A stretch of 64,000 nt of DNA from the NCBI GenBank assembly GCA_013791905.1, contig VMSX01000011.1, forward strand, positions 62,001 through 126,000, in the 5' to 3' direction. The notes under the pieces are model-generated. The model did not search any database, had not been told where the DNA came from, and saw only the letters and a program-made list of their open reading frames with translations. Positions 8,340 to 17,382 of the stretch are shown in pieces. The translations under genes and the position numbers were made by a program. This DNA comes from Rhodocyclaceae bacterium (GTDB taxonomy: Bacteria > Pseudomonadota > Gammaproteobacteria > Burkholderiales > Rhodocyclaceae). Position 1 is the stretch's first letter; the number at the start of each line of letters is the position of its first letter.

Positions 8340-9677
8340 ATGACCGACATCACCAACGCCGCCCCGCCAACGCCGACTTTGGGTGAGGCTTTCAAGTATT
8401 GGCTCAAGCTCGGCTTCATCGCCTTCGGCGGCCCGGTCGGGCAGATCTCCATGATGCACAACGAGCTGGTCGAACGGCGGCGCTGGCTTTCCGAGCATCG
8501 CTTCCTGCACGCCCTTAACTACTGCATGCTGCTGCCCGGGCCAGAAGCGATCCAGCTCGCCATCTACATCAGCTGGTTGATGCATGGCGTGAAGGGTGCG
8601 GTGATGACTGGCATCCTGTTCTTCATGCCGGCCTTCGTGCTGGTCACCGTGCTGGCGGGCGTCTATCTGGCTTACGGCGATGTGCCGGCCATGCAGGGAA
8701 TCTTCTACGGCATCAAGCCTGCCGTGGTCGCCGTGGTGCTCTTTGCGGCCTGGCGCATCGGCAGCAAGGTGCTGAAGAACGAGGTGCTGATGACGATTGC
8801 CGCACTGGCTTTCATCGGCATCTTTTTCTTCAAGATTGGCTTCCCGTGGATCGTGCTCGCCGCCGGCATCCTGGGCGCCATCGGCGGCAAGCTGATACCG
8901 GCCAAGTTCAAGGCAGGCGGCGGGCATGGCGCCGCCGGCAAGTCGCACGGACCGGCCATCCTCGACGACGACACACCACCCCCGGCGCACGCGAAGTTCT
9001 CCTGGGGCAAGTCCATCATGATGGTCACGATCTTCGTGGCGATCTGGGCTGCTTCCATGCTGGCGCTCCAGGGCTCGCCCGTCCTCTATGACATGGGCGA
9101 GTTCTTCACCAAGGCGGCCTTCCTCACCATCGGCGGCGCCTATGCCGTGCTGCCCTACGTCTATCAAGGGGCGGTCGAACAGTTTGGCTGGCTGACCGGT
9201 CCGCAGATGATGGACGGCCTGGCGCTCGGCGAAACGACACCGGGACCGCTGATCAAGGTCGTCACCTGGATCGGCTATCTCGGTGGCGTCGACCAGGGCG
9301 TCTTTGCCGGCCCGATCGCTGCCGGCATGGCGGGCGCGGCGGTGGCAACCTTCTTCACCTTTCTACCGTCCTTCCTGTTCATCCTTGCCGGCGGCCCGAT
9401 CGTCGAGGCAACGCGCGGTGAACTGAAGTTCACGGCGCCCCTCACGGCGATTACCGCCGCGGTGGTCGGGGTGATCCTGAACCTCGCCACCTTCTTTGCC
9501 TGGCATACCTTCTGGCCCGGGGCTGAAGATATCGCACCCTTCGCCGGGCCGTTCGACATCATTGCGGTAGTCATCGCCATCGCGTCGTTCGTCGCCCTGT
9601 GGAAATACAAAGTCGACATCATGAAGACGATCGGTGTCTGCGCCCTGCTTGGCCTGGCCCTTTCGTTCGTCAAGTGA
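8340..9677 (+). CDS. chrA: Chromate ion transporter ChrA (CHR family, long chain)
   Basis: 445 residues built of two homologous halves. The first half begins FKYWLKLGFIAFGGPVGQISMMHNELV and the second carries FFTKAAFLTIGGAYAVLPYV. Each contains the CHR-family FGGP/GGAY-type segment and a later GPEAIQL or GETTPGPL motif. Two-domain ChrA proteins extrude chromate. CHR-family members also occur as inorganic-carbon transporters in sulfur-oxidising Thiomicrospira relatives, but linkage to chrB favours chromate here. It has a good ribosome-binding site (GAGGAGA). A hydrophilic loop joins the halves (about 195-220). Confidence 0.9.
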   Translation: MTDITNAAPPTPTLGEAFKYWLKLGFIAFGGPVGQISMMHNELVERRRWLSEHRFLHALNYCMLLPGPEAIQLAIYISWLMHGVKGAVMTGILFFMPAFVLVTVLAGVYLAYGDVPAMQGIFYGIKPAVVAVVLFAAWRIGSKVLKNEVLMTIAALAFIGIFFFKIGFPWIVLAAGILGAIGGKLIPAKFKAGGGHGAAGKSHGPAILDDDTPPPAHAKFSWGKSIMMVTIFVAIWAASMLALQGSPVLYDMGEFFTKAAFLTIGGAYAVLPYVYQGAVEQFGWLTGPQMMDGLALGETTPGPLIKVVTWIGYLGGVDQGVFAGPIAAGMAGAAVATFFTFLPSFLFILAGGPIVEATRGELKFTAPLTAITAAVVGVILNLATFFAWHTFWPGAEDIAPFAGPFDIIAVVIAIASFVALWKYKVDIMKTIGVCALLGLALSFVK

Positions 9678-9689
9678 GGATAAATAACC

Positions 9690-10004
9690 ATGGAACGCAC
9701 CATTTCCCCTGCACAACTGCAAACCGAGTACGCCGACAAACTCATTCTCGACGTGCGCCGCAGCAGCGATCTCGCCGCATCGTCCGAACAACTGGCCGGC
9801 GCGCTTTGGCAAGACCCGGAAAAGCTTGCCGACTGGGTAGGCAAGCTGCCGCAGGACAAGGACATCGTCATCTACTGCGTGCGTAGCGGCTCGGTCTCCA
9901 ACGGTGTGATTGACGCGCTGCACGCCAAGGGTCTCAAGGCCCGTTTCATCGCGGGTGGCATCGAAGGCTGGAAAGCCGCCGGCGGCAAGGTCTCGGCAAA
10001 ATGA
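9690..10004 (+). CDS. Single-domain rhodanese
   Basis: 104 residues forming one rhodanese domain, with LILDVRR, an active-site loop CVRSGSVSN holding the catalytic cysteine, and the final GGIEGWKAAGG. It would form a cysteine persulfide for sulfur transfer, or act as a small redox or oxyanion-binding protein. It starts 12 bp after chrA and its stop overlaps the next start as ATGA, so translation is probably coupled. Rhodaneses recur in chr operons. Confidence 0.87.
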   Translation: MERTISPAQLQTEYADKLILDVRRSSDLAASSEQLAGALWQDPEKLADWVGKLPQDKDIVIYCVRSGSVSNGVIDALHAKGLKARFIAGGIEGWKAAGGKVSAK

Positions 10005-10453
10005 AATGGGTGACGCGCGAGCGGCCGAAAATCGACCGCATCGCCTGTCCCTGGCTGGTGGCGCGCTTCGTCGATGAGAGTCCGGAGTTCCTCTATGTAC
10101 CCGGCGGCGAAGTGATGAAGGTCGCCGCCACCGGTGCCATTCCCTACGACGTCTCGGGCGTGGAACTTGGCCATCACGGCGACCACTGCAGCTTCGACGC
10201 ATTCATCGCCAAGTATGCACTGCGTGACAACGCGCTCGACAAGCTCGCCCTGATCGTGCGTGCCGCCGACACCAGTGCACCGCAACTGGCGCAGGAAGCC
10301 GCCGGCCTGCTGGCGATTTCCAAGGGGCTCTCGCTCAACTTCAGCGACGATCATGAGATGCTGAAGCACGGCATGGTGCTGTACGACGCACTGTATGCCT
10401 GGTGCGCCGACACGCCGGCCAGGAAGATCGCCCGTCTCGTCGGCCTGCAATAA
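10001..10453 (+). CDS. ChrB C-terminal-domain protein
   Basis: 150 residues matching only the C-terminal half of ChrB: VTRERPKIDRIACPWLVARFVDESPEF, then a GVELGHHGDHCSFDAF segment with clustered His, Asp and Cys that could bind metal. It partly duplicates the C-terminal part of the full-length ChrB at 6477. It overlaps the upstream rhodanese by 4 bp and the downstream MFS start by 1 bp (TAATG), which places it firmly in the operon. Its separate role is unknown. Confidence 0.8.
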   Translation: MKWVTRERPKIDRIACPWLVARFVDESPEFLYVPGGEVMKVAATGAIPYDVSGVELGHHGDHCSFDAFIAKYALRDNALDKLALIVRAADTSAPQLAQEAAGLLAISKGLSLNFSDDHEMLKHGMVLYDALYAWCADTPARKIARLVGLQ

Positions 10454-11674
10454 TGTTTCTCCCTGCCGGCGTTGCGCCCGAAGCGGGACTGTTGCTCGCC
10501 GGCAAGGCCTTGCGGGCTTTCGTCGACGGCTATGTCGCGATATTGCTGCCCGCCTATCTGCTGGCGCTGGGTTTCGGTACCTGGGAGGTCGGGCTGCTCA
10601 GCACCGCTACCCTGTTGGGCTCGGCACTCGCCACCTTCGCGGTCGGGGCCTGGGGGCATAAATTCCATCACCGCAAGTTGCTGCTTGCCGCCGCCCTGCT
10701 GATGGCGGCAACGGGGCTGGCCTTCGCCGGCCTGTCATCGATCTGGCCCCTGCTGCTGATCGCCTTTGTCGGTACGCTGAATCCCAGCTCTGGCGATGTC
10801 AGCGTATTTCTGCCGGTGGAACATGCGCGTCTGGCAGATGCTGCGCCGGACTTGCTGCGCACTACCTTGTTCGCCCGTTACAGCCTGATCGGCGCCCTGT
10901 GCGGCGCTGTGGGCGCGCTGGCTGCCGGGGGTGCCGGATGCACTGGCGGGGCTTGGCATCGACCGGCTCACCGCCTTGCGCGCCATGTTTGTGGCTTACG
11001 GCGGCGTTGGCTTGGCGGTCTGGCTGTTGTACCGGAAACTGCCCGAGCCGCAGCCGCATGAGCAACCTCGTCCGCCCGCTCCGCTGGGCGCCTCGCGCGG
11101 CGTCGTCATCAGGCTTGCCGCCCTGTTTTCGGTGGATGCCTTTGCCGGCGGGCTGGTGGTTAATTCACTGCTGGCCCTGTGGCTCTTTCAACGCTTCGAG
11201 CTTTCGCTGGCTGCTGCCGGATCGTTCTTTTTCTGGGCCGGCTTGCTTACCGCCGCTTCGCAGTTGGCCGCACCCTGGGTAGCCAAGCGCATCGGTCTGA
11301 TCAACACCATGGTGTTTACCCACACGCCGGCCAGTATCTGCCTGATCCTGGCTGCGTTCGCGGACAGCCTGCCCGTGGCTCTCGGCCTGTTACTGGTGCG
11401 CAGCGCGTTGTCGCAAATGGATGTGCCCACCCGCTCGGCTTTCGTCATGGCCGTCGTCACACCACCGGAACGCGCCGCTGCCGCCAGTTTCACCACCGTG
11501 CCGCGCAGCCTGGCCGCCGCTTTGAGCCCGTCGCTAGGTGGCGCCCTGTTCGCCGCCGGCTGGTTAGCGGCACCGCTGGTCGCTTGTGGTGCGCTGAAGA
11601 TCGCCTATGACCTGGCGCTGTTTGTCGCCTTCCGCCGCCATGAAAAAGAAGCGCAGCAAAAGGTTTCAAGCTAA
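10453..11674 (+). pseudogene. MFS transporter interrupted by a +1 frameshift
   Basis: The frame that starts at ATG 10453 encodes the first six membrane segments, then loses homology after GALAAG. The family sequence resumes in the next frame from about 10931 (VPDALAGLGIDRL) to 11674. The switch falls in a run of five G at about 10927-10931; four G would give one continuous protein of about 406 residues that is a paralogue of the MFS at 5175-6380. This is either a real inactivating indel or a homopolymer sequencing error. A programmed shift or a separately translated GTG-start half is less likely. Confidence 0.75.
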
Positions 11675-11677
11675 ATA

Positions 11678-11701
11678 CAAAAGTCGGCGCTGGCGGGACG
11701 G
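11678..11701 (-). repeat. Dispersed short repeat, copy 2 (intergenic)
   Basis: A 24-bp match to the dispersed consensus, starting 3 bp after the MFS stop codon. It is the only copy that lies wholly outside a gene. It is followed by a GC-rich tract with repeated GCCCCGCA...GGGTA units (11703-11745). Confidence 0.7.
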
Positions 11702-11760
11702 AGTGCCCCGCAGCGGGTATGAAATGCCCCGCATGGGGTACGGCGCAAATCCGTCTCCAT

Positions 11761-11793
11761 AAAACAGAATCCCCGCCTTGGCGGGGACTCTGT
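11761..11793 (-). terminator. Rho-independent terminator for the cytochrome operon
   Basis: A 13-bp stem with one mismatch (CAGAATCCCCGCC pairing with GGCGGGGACTCTG) and a TT loop. On the minus strand it is followed by TTTTAT, so it should end the leftward transcript from 14058. Confidence 0.8.
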
Positions 11794-11825
11794 TCGCTAT
11801 TTCTACAACTGCTGCAAAGCAATCC

Positions 11826-12422
11826 TTAGTGCTTCTCTTCCCAGCCGGTGATCATCGCCTTGATGTGCGCCAGCGGGGTGTGACCCGTGGTGGTCAGGTA
11901 AACATGGACGATGAGGAACAGCAGGATCATGAAGGCACCCAGCACATGCGCAGTGGCTACTAGTTCCAGAGTGAGATCGCCGAATCCCCAGCTAGCCCAG
12001 CTGCCGTAGAAGAGCAGGAACCAGCCAGAAATCCAGATCAGCGGGTTCATGACGAGCAACACCCCAAGGTAGGCCAGACGCTGCAGCGGATTGTGCTTGG
12101 AAAGCGCCGTCTGCTTGAACGGGTGAGCTTCGCCATTGAAAATGCCCACCGTGTAAAAGCGCACCATCTCGGTGACCCGCTTGGTTGTCGGGATGTACTG
12201 CTTCCACTCACCTGTGGTGAAGTGCCAGAACACGGCGAAGGTCCACAAACCGACCAGCGACCAGGCAGCAATGGTGTGGAGCTCTACAGCCTTTTCGAAG
12301 CCGAAATTACTATAAGTGCCGTGAATCTCGAAACCGGTGAGCAGCAGGAACATGATCAGCGCGGCTTGAGCCCAGTGCCAGAAGCGCTCGAATCGCTTGA
12401 AGATATATACACGTTCAACCAT
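11826..12422 (-). CDS. Membrane cytochrome b (Ni-hydrogenase/thiosulfate reductase type)
   Basis: 198 residues with four membrane segments and histidines placed as heme ligands: FWHWAQA near the start, ELHTIAAWSLVG, and the last helix pair HVLGAFMILLFLIVHVYLTTTGH. This is the di-heme cytochrome b561 family that links quinones to periplasmic oxidoreductases. The start ATG at 12420-12422 follows a GAGGAGAAA ribosome-binding site. It lies 10 bp downstream of the octaheme cytochrome gene and is its likely membrane quinone partner. Confidence 0.87.
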   Translation of the reverse strand: MVERVYIFKRFERFWHWAQAALIMFLLLTGFEIHGTYSNFGFEKAVELHTIAAWSLVGLWTFAVFWHFTTGEWKQYIPTTKRVTEMVRFYTVGIFNGEAHPFKQTALSKHNPLQRLAYLGVLLVMNPLIWISGWFLLFYGSWASWGFGDLTLELVATAHVLGAFMILLFLIVHVYLTTTGHTPLAHIKAMITGWEEKH

Positions 12423-12432
12423 CTTTTTCTCC

Positions 12433-14058
12433 TCAGTGTTTCTTGCTAGCAAAGATACGGATCGCGGCATGCACCAGTACGCCGACCAGGGTCAGCAGGG
12501 CAAGCAGCCAGGCGGCTTTATCGATCAGCGGGTTGGCATCGCGGCCGGGAATGTAAATGCCCTTGACGCCATTCAGGCGGCCGTCCTTGGCGTGACACTC
12601 GTTACAGCCCACCGACTTATCCTTGGTCGCCACCATATGCGCTACCGGCCAGTACATCTCGGTATTAATGAAGTCAACCTTACCGGAGAACGGTGCGCCT
12701 CTGTCCTTCATACCTTGCGCAGCGGCCCGTTCCCAGTCGAAGTTGGTCCAGTAGCCGCCATCAGACTTGGGGCCGGCGGTGTGCGGCGTGATCAAGGTAT
12801 GGTTTTCCGGATCGTAGGGTTGCTTACCACGCATCACCTTGAACGGCCAGATCAGCGACTTGCCATCTGTCGGGCTACCCTCGATCTTGTTGATGCCAAC
12901 CGGCTTGTCGCCCTTCTCGATCTTGTCGCCCAGCAACGTGTAGGTCACTCCGCCATTGAACCAGTAATACTCGGGCTTGACGTTTTCACCCAGGATGAAG
13001 TCGCCTTTGCGTGTGTCGTAAATGGCATGGCCGTGGTCGTCTTTCTTGACCATGGGTTTGCCATCCGGCCCCATCTGACCCGCCGTCGACCAGTCCCAAT
13101 TCATCTTGGTAGCAACTCCGCCACGAGCGAAGGCAGGAATATGGCAGGTCTGGCAAGCGAGCTTTTCGGTATGGTTATTCAAGCGTACCGCGTGCTTGTT
13201 CTTGCTGTCCTTGTGCGGCTTGGAATCATGGCAGGCCACACAGGTCGCCGGGTTTTGCCCCTCGCTCTTGCCGCGCATGTGCGCGCCGCCCTTGTCCTTG
13301 GCCGTCGGCGTGTAACGGCTGCCCGGTATGTCGTGACTCGACGTCTGGTGACAGGTGGCGCAGACGAAATTAAGGCCATCCACGTCCATGTGGACATCCA
13401 CATTTTTTTCGGGCGCGTATAGCGAACTATCCATATCGCCATGCTTGACGCCATCGCCGCCGCCGCCAAAGAAGTGACAAACGCCGCAGGTGTCGCGACT
13501 CGACTTGCCTACATTCTGGGCGATATTGCTCAAATTGAGCGCCTTGATAATCTTGCCCGATCCTTTAGGAAACTCCATGTCCTGTCCCACCACATGGCCA
13601 GCCAGACCGGGCTGTTTCGTGTAGGTCAGGGTCGTGTCGTGGCAGACCAGACAGTCGACATTCGCCTCGGATGAGAAATCGAAACTGTCGTCCTTCCAGC
13701 CATAACCGACGTGGCAGGTAGTACAGTACGGCGTGTTTTTACCAGTCGAGATGCAGAAGTTGTTGAGCACGTTCTTCTTGCCCAGTTTCTGGTTCTTCTC
13801 GGTATTGATGAACTCCCAGGTCCAGTGTTTGGTGAGATGCACCTGCTTAGCGGCCTCGGTGTGGCAAGACAGGCAAGCCTTGGTAACCTCGGGGCCAGAC
13901 TTGAATTCCTTCTGCAATTCTTTGAACTTGCTATGGTCAGCCGTGGGGCTCGGTGCGGTCTGTCGCGCAACCGTGGCCTGTGCCAGATTTGTAACAGATA
14001 ATACGGCGCCCAACAGAGCCCCGGCGAATATTGCGACTGCAGAACGCATGCGCAGCAT
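12433..14058 (-). CDS. Octaheme c-type cytochrome, tetrathionate reductase (OTR) family
   Basis: 541 residues with an N-terminal signal-anchor and eight CxxCH motifs: CLSCH (62-66), CTTCH (112-116), CLVCH (136-140), CGVCH (191-195), CATCH (233-237), CVACH (273-277), CQTCH (302-306) and CNECH near residue 500. A C-terminal membrane helix (AAWLLALLTLVGVLVHAAI) anchors it. Eight hemes at this spacing match octaheme tetrathionate reductases, which can act on tetrathionate, nitrite or hydroxylamine in vitro. With the adjacent cytochrome b it probably exchanges electrons with the quinone pool. In a sulfur oxidiser it could run toward reduction or oxidation; the sequence does not decide. Confidence 0.87.
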   Translation of the reverse strand: MLRMRSAVAIFAGALLGAVLSVTNLAQATVARQTAPSPTADHSKFKELQKEFKSGPEVTKACLSCHTEAAKQVHLTKHWTWEFINTEKNQKLGKKNVLNNFCISTGKNTPYCTTCHVGYGWKDDSFDFSSEANVDCLVCHDTTLTYTKQPGLAGHVVGQDMEFPKGSGKIIKALNLSNIAQNVGKSSRDTCGVCHFFGGGGDGVKHGDMDSSLYAPEKNVDVHMDVDGLNFVCATCHQTSSHDIPGSRYTPTAKDKGGAHMRGKSEGQNPATCVACHDSKPHKDSKNKHAVRLNNHTEKLACQTCHIPAFARGGVATKMNWDWSTAGQMGPDGKPMVKKDDHGHAIYDTRKGDFILGENVKPEYYWFNGGVTYTLLGDKIEKGDKPVGINKIEGSPTDGKSLIWPFKVMRGKQPYDPENHTLITPHTAGPKSDGGYWTNFDWERAAAQGMKDRGAPFSGKVDFINTEMYWPVAHMVATKDKSVGCNECHAKDGRLNGVKGIYIPGRDANPLIDKAAWLLALLTLVGVLVHAAIRIFASKKH

Positions 14059-14339
14059 GATGTCTCCCTTTCAGATAGCCAAGCGGGGCGAATTTATTCC
14101 TCTAGTTGCTGCAATGCAACTACCCTTCGGGGCTATAGCTAGCCTAAGGGGTTACAGCATGCCCCTACTCTTCAGGGGTATGCCTTTGGGGGTATGGGTA
14201 GTGGGTAGCCCTCTGAGAATCAGTATTACAAGGGTTAGAATTAAATAGTTGACCTGATTGGCCGATTTATTTTTGGCCGCACTGATGATATTGTTATTAA
14301 CCTAATGTACCGCTTGCACCACCATTAAAGGAGAAGCGC
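14059..14339. promoter_or_regulatory. Divergent promoter region with clustered TACCC repeats
   Basis: The region between the octaheme cytochrome and the monoheme cytochrome. From 14120 to 14210 it carries at least five TACCC/GGGTA units, several of them TACCCNT-like and so similar to NarL-type heptamers. At 14105-14120 lies GTTGC-TGCAAT-GCAAC, a palindrome close to the sites proposed for the sigma-54 activator at 33400, but with a 6-bp spacer. The right half is AT-rich and ends with the ribosome-binding site AAAGGAGAAG before 14340. Confidence 0.55.
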
Positions 14340-14723
14340 ATGAACAGAATTCATCTTACCCTGCCTTTACTTGCTGCCGTCATGTTCGCCCCCGTCGCGC
14401 AAGCTTACGAGCCCGACTGGAAAGTTGGCCGAATCTATTACCGCAGCATCTGCACGGCCTGCCACACCACCGCAAAGATCACGGTTCAGCCGATCGACAG
14501 GACCAAGGCGGAGTGGACGGCTTACTTGCTGGCCGACAAGCACAACAAGGGCAAAGATACGGTGAGCCAGTACTTCAGCAAGCAGTATCGTGACAGCATC
14601 AAGGCCACCAACAAGGCCGCTGCCAAATTTGCCGAACGGCCAGAGCAGGAACTGACTGCTGACGTCAAAACCTTCATCATGAGGAGCTCCAAGGACGGCG
14701 AAGCCCCCGCCAGTTGCAGCTAA
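14340..14723 (+). CDS. Periplasmic monoheme cytochrome c
   Basis: 127 residues with a signal peptide ending at AQAY and one heme site, CTACH (residues 38-42). A distal Met ligand could be the one in FIMRSS near the C-terminus. The rest is helical and charged. It is divergent from the octaheme cytochrome and upstream of the YeeE/YedE and rhodanese genes, so it probably shuttles electrons for this sulfur locus. I do not recognise a specific family name. Confidence 0.8.
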   Translation: MNRIHLTLPLLAAVMFAPVAQAYEPDWKVGRIYYRSICTACHTTAKITVQPIDRTKAEWTAYLLADKHNKGKDTVSQYFSKQYRDSIKATNKAAAKFAERPEQELTADVKTFIMRSSKDGEAPASCS

Positions 14724-14770
14724 GCACTGATTTGTTGATCATTACCTGATTGTCGACTAATCTTCCGCCG

Positions 14771-14796
14771 GCCCGAGCGGATCGGGCAGGTTTTTG
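14771..14796 (+). terminator. Possible terminator after the cytochrome c gene
   Basis: The short stem GCCCGA/TCGGGC (14771-14787) is followed by AGG and TTTTT. The stem is only 6 bp, so it may act as a weak terminator or attenuator ahead of the transporter gene. Confidence 0.45.
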
Positions 14797-14826
14797 TTAG
14801 CAAATAATCATTCCGGAGGGGTGTGC

Positions 14827-16065
14827 ATGAGCACAGAAAGCGGTTGGCTGTCGGGCTTCAAGGCCGATTACGAAAAAATCTTCGTCGAAGAGTGGTCGCA
14901 TTTTCTGGGCGCGATCTTGTTGGTGATGGTGGTTGTCGGACTGATGGTCAGCGGTATGGTCTGGGGCGTCTTTGGCGGCGTCCGCTACTGGGGCGACATC
15001 ATCAACCATGCAATCGGGTTGGGGCCGCTGCTGGATGTGCCGATACCGAAGGAAGACATACTCTCCCACCGCATGTCGCTGATGAACATCATGCTGCTGG
15101 TGGGCGCTTTCGCTGCGGCGCTAATGTCCCGGCAATTCCAGATCAGCCGTCCGCCCAAACTCGAAGTCATCTGGGCGGCACTGGGCGGCAGCCTGATGGG
15201 CATCGGCGCTTCGTTTGCCGGCGGCTGCACGACCGGTGGTTTTTTCAACCCCGTCCTCCATTCATCCCCCGCTGGCTGGACCATGGGGGTCGGGCTACTG
15301 GTTGGCGCGGTGGTCGGCCTGAAACTGCTGCTCTGGACCCTCGAGAATATCGAATGGGGTATGAAAGCGCCGCCCACGTTGAATGCCCCGCAGGGACTTG
15401 TCAATCTCTACCCGTTCATCGGCCTGGCCGTCCTGGTCGGCGTGATCGTTTGGGCGGTCGGCTGGTTTGGCTCGCCCGACACCGTGCTGGCCACCCGCGC
15501 TATCATCGTGCTGTTGGGCTTCGCCATCGGCTTCGTCATGCACCGTTCGCGCCTGTGCTTCGCTCGCGCCTTCCGCGAACCCTTCATGACTGCCGAGGGC
15601 GACATGACCAAGGCCGTCATCCTCGCGCTGGCGATCGGCATTCCGATCGCCGCACTGCTGTTCCAGAAGGGTGTGATCGATCCCTATAGCGCAGTCCCAG
15701 CCACCTTCTGGATCGGCTCGTTGGTCGGCGGGGTGATTTTCGGCATCGGCATGATCTTCGCTGGCGGCTGCGCTTCCGGCTCGCTGTGGCGGATGGGCGA
15801 GGGCCACCTCAAGCTGTGGGTGGCGATGTTCTTCTTCGCCTGGATTGGCTCGATCGCCAGCGCAGTGCTGAAAAGCACCGGCATCACCTCGTTTGACGAT
15901 GAGAACATGGAGAACTACGAAGCCACCGCCGTCGGCTTCCAGGCCTACTGGCCCGAAATGCTGCACGGCTGGGGCTGGACGCTGTTCATCGGCGGCGGTC
16001 TGCTGTTTGCTTGGTACGCGCTCGTGCGCTACAACGAATCGACTGAAAAATTCACTGTTTTGTGA
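14827..16065 (+). CDS. YeeE/YedE-family (TsuA-like) sulfur-compound transporter
   Basis: 412 residues, all membrane segments and short loops, in two related halves. Each half has the hallmark AGGC motif with a conserved cysteine (C134 in AGGCTTGGFFNP; C315 in AGGCASGSLWRMGEG), and the middle has RSRLCFARAFREPF. In the thiosulfate transporter TsuA (YeeE), conserved cysteines in such segments line the substrate path. The family imports thiosulfate or related sulfur species. The ATG at 14827 is chosen because GGAGGGG lies just upstream. The next gene encodes rhodaneses, which fits uptake followed by sulfur transfer. Confidence 0.85.
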   Translation: MSTESGWLSGFKADYEKIFVEEWSHFLGAILLVMVVVGLMVSGMVWGVFGGVRYWGDIINHAIGLGPLLDVPIPKEDILSHRMSLMNIMLLVGAFAAALMSRQFQISRPPKLEVIWAALGGSLMGIGASFAGGCTTGGFFNPVLHSSPAGWTMGVGLLVGAVVGLKLLLWTLENIEWGMKAPPTLNAPQGLVNLYPFIGLAVLVGVIVWAVGWFGSPDTVLATRAIIVLLGFAIGFVMHRSRLCFARAFREPFMTAEGDMTKAVILALAIGIPIAALLFQKGVIDPYSAVPATFWIGSLVGGVIFGIGMIFAGGCASGSLWRMGEGHLKLWVAMFFFAWIGSIASAVLKSTGITSFDDENMENYEATAVGFQAYWPEMLHGWGWTLFIGGGLLFAWYALVRYNESTEKFTVL

Positions 16066-16087
16066 TTCACAACCAAGGAGCTAACAC

Positions 16088-17269
16088 ATGATGAAGCTTA
16101 AATTACTTGCCGTTGTTGTTTCCGTAGCCTTTTCTGCCGGTTGCGCGCAGATGGCGCAAAGTCCCGGTGGCGAGGCCAAGCCTGCGGCTCCTGCAGCGGC
16201 GGCGCATAAGTTCACCCAGTGGAAAAACATAGTCGACTACGCCTATGTCAAGCCGCATGCTTCACTGCCCCGCGAAAGAAGCGCCGGCGCACTGGTGATC
16301 GACTCGCGCCCGGCCGCACGCCGTTATGACGATGGCCACATTCCCGCCGCTATCAGCATTCCGGATTCGAGCTTTGACAAGATGACCGCCAAGTTGCCGG
16401 CCGACAAGAACCGGGAACTGATCTTTTACTGTGGCGGCTTTGAATGTGAACTGTCCCACAGCTCCGCCTTCAAGGCTGACAAGCTTGGCTACAAGAACAT
16501 CAAGGTCTATGCGGCTGGCGAACCCGACTGGGCTGCCAAAGGCGAGCTTCTGTCGGTCAGCGCCGAATACATCAAGAAGCAGCTCGACGCCAAGGCCAAC
16601 CTCGTCCTGATCGATTCACGTCCCGAGCGCCCCTTCGCGCAAGGCACCATCCCCGGCTCCATCAACATCTCGGACTCCAAGTTCGACAAGATGACCGACA
16701 AGCTGCCGAAGGACAAGGCAACTCCGATGGTTTTCTTCTGCGGTGGCCTGGCGTGCGATCTTTCCGAAAAATCGGCGAAGAAGGCCAAGGCCCTCGGCTA
16801 CACGAATGTCAGGAAATACACCGAAGGCTATCCTGAATGGGCCGCCAAATTTGGCGCCGCACCGGCTGCTGCTGCACCTGCCGCCGCCCCAGCCGCTGCC
16901 GCCGCTGCGCCGGCAAAAACCGGTGCGCTGGACATCCAGCCCGGCAAGGAAAAGGGCAGCATCAGCGTCGCTTCCTTCGAGCGCATCCTGAAAGAGAACC
17001 CCTCGCAGATTCTGATAGTGGATGTCCGCGCCGCCAAAGAATTCGCGCTGGGTTCCTTCCCTGGCGCGATCAACATCCCGGTAGCCGAGGTCGAGGACAA
17101 GTTCGCCACCATACCGCGAGGCAAGCCCGTGGTATTCACATGCGCAACCGGTGCCCGCTCCGGCGAAGCGTATGACACGACGAACTTCCTCGATGGGAAA
17201 TTCAACGCTTACTTCCTTGATGCGAACGTGAAGTTCGCGGACGGCAAGTACACCATTACCGGCCGTTGA
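16088..17269 (+). CDS. Lipoprotein with three rhodanese domains
   Basis: 393 residues. A lipoprotein signal (VSVAFSAGCAQ) puts it at a membrane, outside the cytoplasm. Three rhodanese domains follow with loop cysteines at C115 (CGGFECELS), C218 (CGGLACDLS) and C352 (CATGARSGE). An Ala/Pro-rich linker (about 256-280) separates domains 2 and 3. Domains 1 and 2 share an unusual CGG-x2-C loop and are a recent duplication, while domain 3 is of the common type. It likely accepts sulfane sulfur in the periplasm, together with the YeeE/YedE transporter 22 bp upstream. It ends at a strong terminator. Confidence 0.87.
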   Translation: MMKLKLLAVVVSVAFSAGCAQMAQSPGGEAKPAAPAAAAHKFTQWKNIVDYAYVKPHASLPRERSAGALVIDSRPAARRYDDGHIPAAISIPDSSFDKMTAKLPADKNRELIFYCGGFECELSHSSAFKADKLGYKNIKVYAAGEPDWAAKGELLSVSAEYIKKQLDAKANLVLIDSRPERPFAQGTIPGSINISDSKFDKMTDKLPKDKATPMVFFCGGLACDLSEKSAKKAKALGYTNVRKYTEGYPEWAAKFGAAPAAAAPAAAPAAAAAAPAKTGALDIQPGKEKGSISVASFERILKENPSQILIVDVRAAKEFALGSFPGAINIPVAEVEDKFATIPRGKPVVFTCATGARSGEAYDTTNFLDGKFNAYFLDANVKFADGKYTITGR

Positions 17270-17273
17270 TACA

Positions 17274-17313
17274 AAAAGCCCGCCCCGCTGGTCATCGCGG
17301 GGCGGGCTTTTTT
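17274..17313 (+). terminator. Strong rho-independent terminator
   Basis: A 14-bp GC-rich stem (AAAGCCCGCCCCGC with its complement), a 7-base loop and a run of seven T. It ends the rightward cytochrome/YeeE/rhodanese unit. Confidence 0.9.
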
Positions 17314-17382
17314 TCGTCCTTAATAAACGGTGTTGCGTTTATTGGTTTTTGCGCGACCGCCGACCGCCAGAAACAGCGTCAA

